The translations under genes were made by a program, and so were the position numbers. Source: Mycobacterium sp. E2479 (GTDB taxonomy: Bacteria; Actinomycetota; Actinomycetes; Mycobacteriales; Mycobacteriaceae). From it: a stretch of 64,000 nt of DNA. Below the pieces are notes generated by a model. The model was given only the letters and a program-made list of their open reading frames with translations, had not been told where the DNA came from and ran no database searches. Location of the stretch: the NCBI RefSeq assembly GCF_001667925.1, contig NZ_LZJR01000086.1, positions 124,001-188,000 on the forward strand. Direction: 5' to 3'. Positions 61,863-64,000 of the stretch are shown piece after piece (positions within the stretch are counted from its first letter, which is position 1; each line of letters starts with the position of its first letter).

Positions 61863-63530
61863 ATGACCACCGCCCGACCCGCGAAGGCCCGTGACGAGGG
61901 CCAATGGGCACTGGGGAATCGTGAGCCGCTGAACGCGAACGAAGAAATGAAGCAGGCCGGCGCCCCGCTGGACGTACGCGAGCGCATCGAGACCGTTTAT
62001 GCCCGCAACGGCTTCGACAGCATCGACAAAAGCGACCTGCGGGGGCGTTTCCGCTGGTGGGGCCTGTACACCCAGCGCGAACAGGGCTACGACGGCACGT
62101 TCACGGGCGACGACAACGCGGACTTGCTGGAAGCCAGGTACTTCATGATGCGGGTGCGGTGCGACGGCGGTGCGCTGTCGGCGGCCGCGCTGCGCACGGT
62201 GGGCCAGATCTCTACCGAATTCGGCCGCGACACCGCCGACATCACCGACCGCGAAAACGTCCAGTACCACTGGATCGAGGTGGAGAACGTACCCGAAATC
62301 TGGCGGCGGCTGGCCGAGGTCGGCCTGCAGACCGCCGAGGCGTGCGGTGACTGCCCCCGTGTGATCCTGGGTTCACCATTGGCCGGGGAGTCGCTCGACG
62401 AGGTTCTCGACCCCAGTTGGGCGATCGAGGAGATCGCGCGCCGCTACATCGGTCAGCCCGACTTCGCCGACCTGCCGCGCAAGTACAAGACCGCGATCTC
62501 GGGTCTGCAGGATGTGGTGCACGAGGTCAACGACATCGCGTTTATCGGCGTCAACCATCCAGAGCACGGCCCGGGGCTGGACCTGTGGGTGGGCGGCGGG
62601 TTGTCGACCAACCCGATGCTGGCCCAGCGGGTCGGCGCCTGGGTGCCGCTCGAGGAGGTGCCCGAGGTGTGGCACGCGGTGACCTCGATCTTCCGCGACT
62701 ACGGCTACCGACGGCTGCGGTCCAAGGCGCGGCTGAAGTTCCTCATCAAGGACTGGGGTATTGAAAAATTCCGTGAAGTTCTCGAACAGGAGTACCTCAA
62801 GCGTCCACTGATCGACGGTCCGGCTCCCCAGCCGCTGAAGCACCCGATCGACCACGTCGGTGTGCAACGGCTCAAGAACGGTCTCAACGCGGTGGGCGTC
62901 GCCTCGATCGCGGGACGGGTGTCGGGCACCATCCTCACCACGGTGGCCGACCTCGCCCAGCGGGCCGGCTCGGACCGGATCCGGCTCACCCCCTACCAGA
63001 AGCTGGTGATCCTCGACGTGCCCGACGACAAGCTCGATGCGCTGATCGCTGGTCTGGAGGCGCTGGGCCTGCACTCGCAGCCCTCGCATTGGCGCCGGAA
63101 TGTGATGGCGTGCACCGGGATTGAGTTTTGCAAATTATCTTTCGCCGAAACTCGGGTCAAGGCACAGTCTTTGGTGCCCGACCTCGAACACCGCCTCGCG
63201 GATATCAACGAGCAACTCGACGTGCCCATCACCGTCAACATCAACGGATGTCCGAATTCATGCGCGCGCATTCAGGTCGCCGATATCGGACTCAAGGGCC
63301 AGATGGTCGACGACGGACAGGGCGGCTCGGTCGAGGGTTTCCAGGTTCACCTGGGCGGCAGCCTGGGTCTGGACAGCGGGTTCGGTCGAAAGCTGCGTCA
63401 GCACAAGGTGACCAGCGACGAGCTCGGCGACTACATCGAGCGGGTCACACGCAACTTCCTGAAATATCGCGACGAGGGTGAACGTTTCGCACAGTGGGCA
63501 ATGAGGGCAGACGAGGACGATTTGCGATGA
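61863..63530 (+). CDS. nirA: Ferredoxin-dependent sulfite reductase (NirA/SirA)
   Basis: A 555-residue siroheme and [4Fe-4S] enzyme reducing sulfite to sulfide for cysteine synthesis. Cluster ligands are Cys417, Cys423 (ACTGIEFC) and Cys463, Cys467 (NGCPNSC). The N-terminus and two ferredoxin-like repeats (RGRFRWWGLYTQREQGYDG; GVGVASIAGRVSGTI region) match M. tuberculosis NirA (Rv2391), which is a sulfite reductase despite its name. It is coupled to cysH by an ATGA overlap and probably controlled by the Cys-rich leader ORF. Confidence 0.96.
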   Translation: MTTARPAKARDEGQWALGNREPLNANEEMKQAGAPLDVRERIETVYARNGFDSIDKSDLRGRFRWWGLYTQREQGYDGTFTGDDNADLLEARYFMMRVRCDGGALSAAALRTVGQISTEFGRDTADITDRENVQYHWIEVENVPEIWRRLAEVGLQTAEACGDCPRVILGSPLAGESLDEVLDPSWAIEEIARRYIGQPDFADLPRKYKTAISGLQDVVHEVNDIAFIGVNHPEHGPGLDLWVGGGLSTNPMLAQRVGAWVPLEEVPEVWHAVTSIFRDYGYRRLRSKARLKFLIKDWGIEKFREVLEQEYLKRPLIDGPAPQPLKHPIDHVGVQRLKNGLNAVGVASIAGRVSGTILTTVADLAQRAGSDRIRLTPYQKLVILDVPDDKLDALIAGLEALGLHSQPSHWRRNVMACTGIEFCKLSFAETRVKAQSLVPDLEHRLADINEQLDVPITVNINGCPNSCARIQVADIGLKGQMVDDGQGGSVEGFQVHLGGSLGLDSGFGRKLRQHKVTSDELGDYIERVTRNFLKYRDEGERFAQWAMRADEDDLR

Positions 63531-64000
63531 GCGAACGAACAACCAGGCTTCCAGAAGCCGAACTGCGTGCGCTTGCCGCCCGCGGGGCGGCCGAATTGGA
63601 GGGCGCCAGCGCCGCCGACGTGTTGCGATGGACTGACGAGACATTCGGCGGCATCAACGGGCCCCGCGGCTGGGCCACCTGCAACTATGTGGTGGCCTCC
63701 AGCATGCAGGAGGCCGTGCTGATCGATCTGGCGGCCAAGGCGCGTCCGGGTGTGCCCGTTGTATTCCTGGACACCGGCTACCACTTCGTGGAGACGATCG
63801 GCACCCGCGACGCGATCGAGTCCGTTTATGACATCCGGGTGCTCAACGTCACTCCCGAGCAGAGCGTCGCCCAGCAAGACAGACTGCTGGGCAAGGACCT
63901 GTTTGCGCGCGATCCGGGAGAATGCTGCCGGCTGCGCAAGGTCGAGCCGCTCGGCAAGACGCTGCGGGGGTTCTCGGCGTGGGTGACCGGGCTGCGCCGG
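63527..64000 (+). CDS. cysH: Adenylylsulfate (APS) reductase CysH, N-terminal part
   Basis: The first 158 residues of CysH, cut by the window edge. The PAPS/APS-reductase fold is clear: NYVVASSMQEAVLIDLA (the P-loop-like SSxxxxxxL region) and VVFLDTGYHFVET. The Cys133-Cys134 pair in GECCRLRK belongs to the [4Fe-4S] cluster that marks APS reductases; the later Cys-x2-Cys should be beyond 64000. It reduces APS to sulfite, which NirA then reduces. The ATG overlaps the nirA stop. Confidence 0.95.
   Translation, partial: MSERTTRLPEAELRALAARGAAELEGASAADVLRWTDETFGGINGPRGWATCNYVVASSMQEAVLIDLAAKARPGVPVVFLDTGYHFVETIGTRDAIESVYDIRVLNVTPEQSVAQQDRLLGKDLFARDPGECCRLRKVEPLGKTLRGFSAWVTGLRR

Overview
The window is G+C-rich actinobacterial DNA and almost certainly mycobacterial. 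The right end carries mbtI (mycobactin salicylate synthase, with an iron-box-like site), an SbtA-like membrane protein, hemW, nirA and cysH in the order known from the M. tuberculosis Rv2386c-Rv2392 region. F420-type luciferase-like oxidoreductases, a mycofactocin-type SDR, an NDMA-type alcohol dehydrogenase, many GTG starts and leaderless-looking promoters fit the same assignment. The two genes that lie between hemN and nirA in M. tuberculosis (rpfD and Rv2390c) are absent.

Positions 1-57000 form a dense catabolic or lipid-modifying region. Block A (1-13195): SDRs, three amidohydrolases, acyl-CoA dehydrogenases, an acyl-CoA synthetase, two LLM oxidoreductases, a MaoC hydratase and a catalytically degenerate isochorismatase-like protein. 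Block B (13245-27125): an aldehyde dehydrogenase and a fused tandem CoA-transferase diverge from an eight-gene operon of P450, acyl-CoA dehydrogenase, MaoC-like protein, DUF35 protein, second acyl-CoA dehydrogenase, ChsH1-like hydratase, Ltp2-like lyase and TetR regulator. This closely resembles the cholesterol igr operon, but its ChsH2 equivalent is split into two genes. A CoA-transferase, a P450 and an NTF2-like protein run back toward it. Block C (27262-46878): six DapB-like oxidoreductases, several SDRs, a P450, an AveC-like membrane protein, an alpha/beta hydrolase, an acyl-CoA synthetase, a signal-less substrate-binding protein and two broken SDR genes. Block D (46934-56975): a TetR gene, an amidohydrolase remnant, then SDR, ALDH, NDMA-type ADH, LipR-like esterase, SDR, diiron ferritin-like protein, Baeyer-Villiger-type monooxygenase and MerR regulator, partly resembling the mymA operon.

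A 16-bp palindrome, GAGAAY-N4-RTTCTC, recurs at or beside the start of many transcription units in blocks A and C, usually over the predicted -10 or -35. It suggests one regulator controlling much of the region as a regulon. Taken together the genes suggest activation of a hydrophobic, probably polycyclic or isoprenoid carboxylic acid to a CoA thioester, P450 and SDR oxidation, beta-oxidation and retro-aldol side-chain cleavage, with hydrolases acting on ring or ester products. The substrate cannot be read from the sequence. At the far right a cysteine-rich leader ORF precedes nirA-cysH and probably acts as a cysteine-responsive attenuator.
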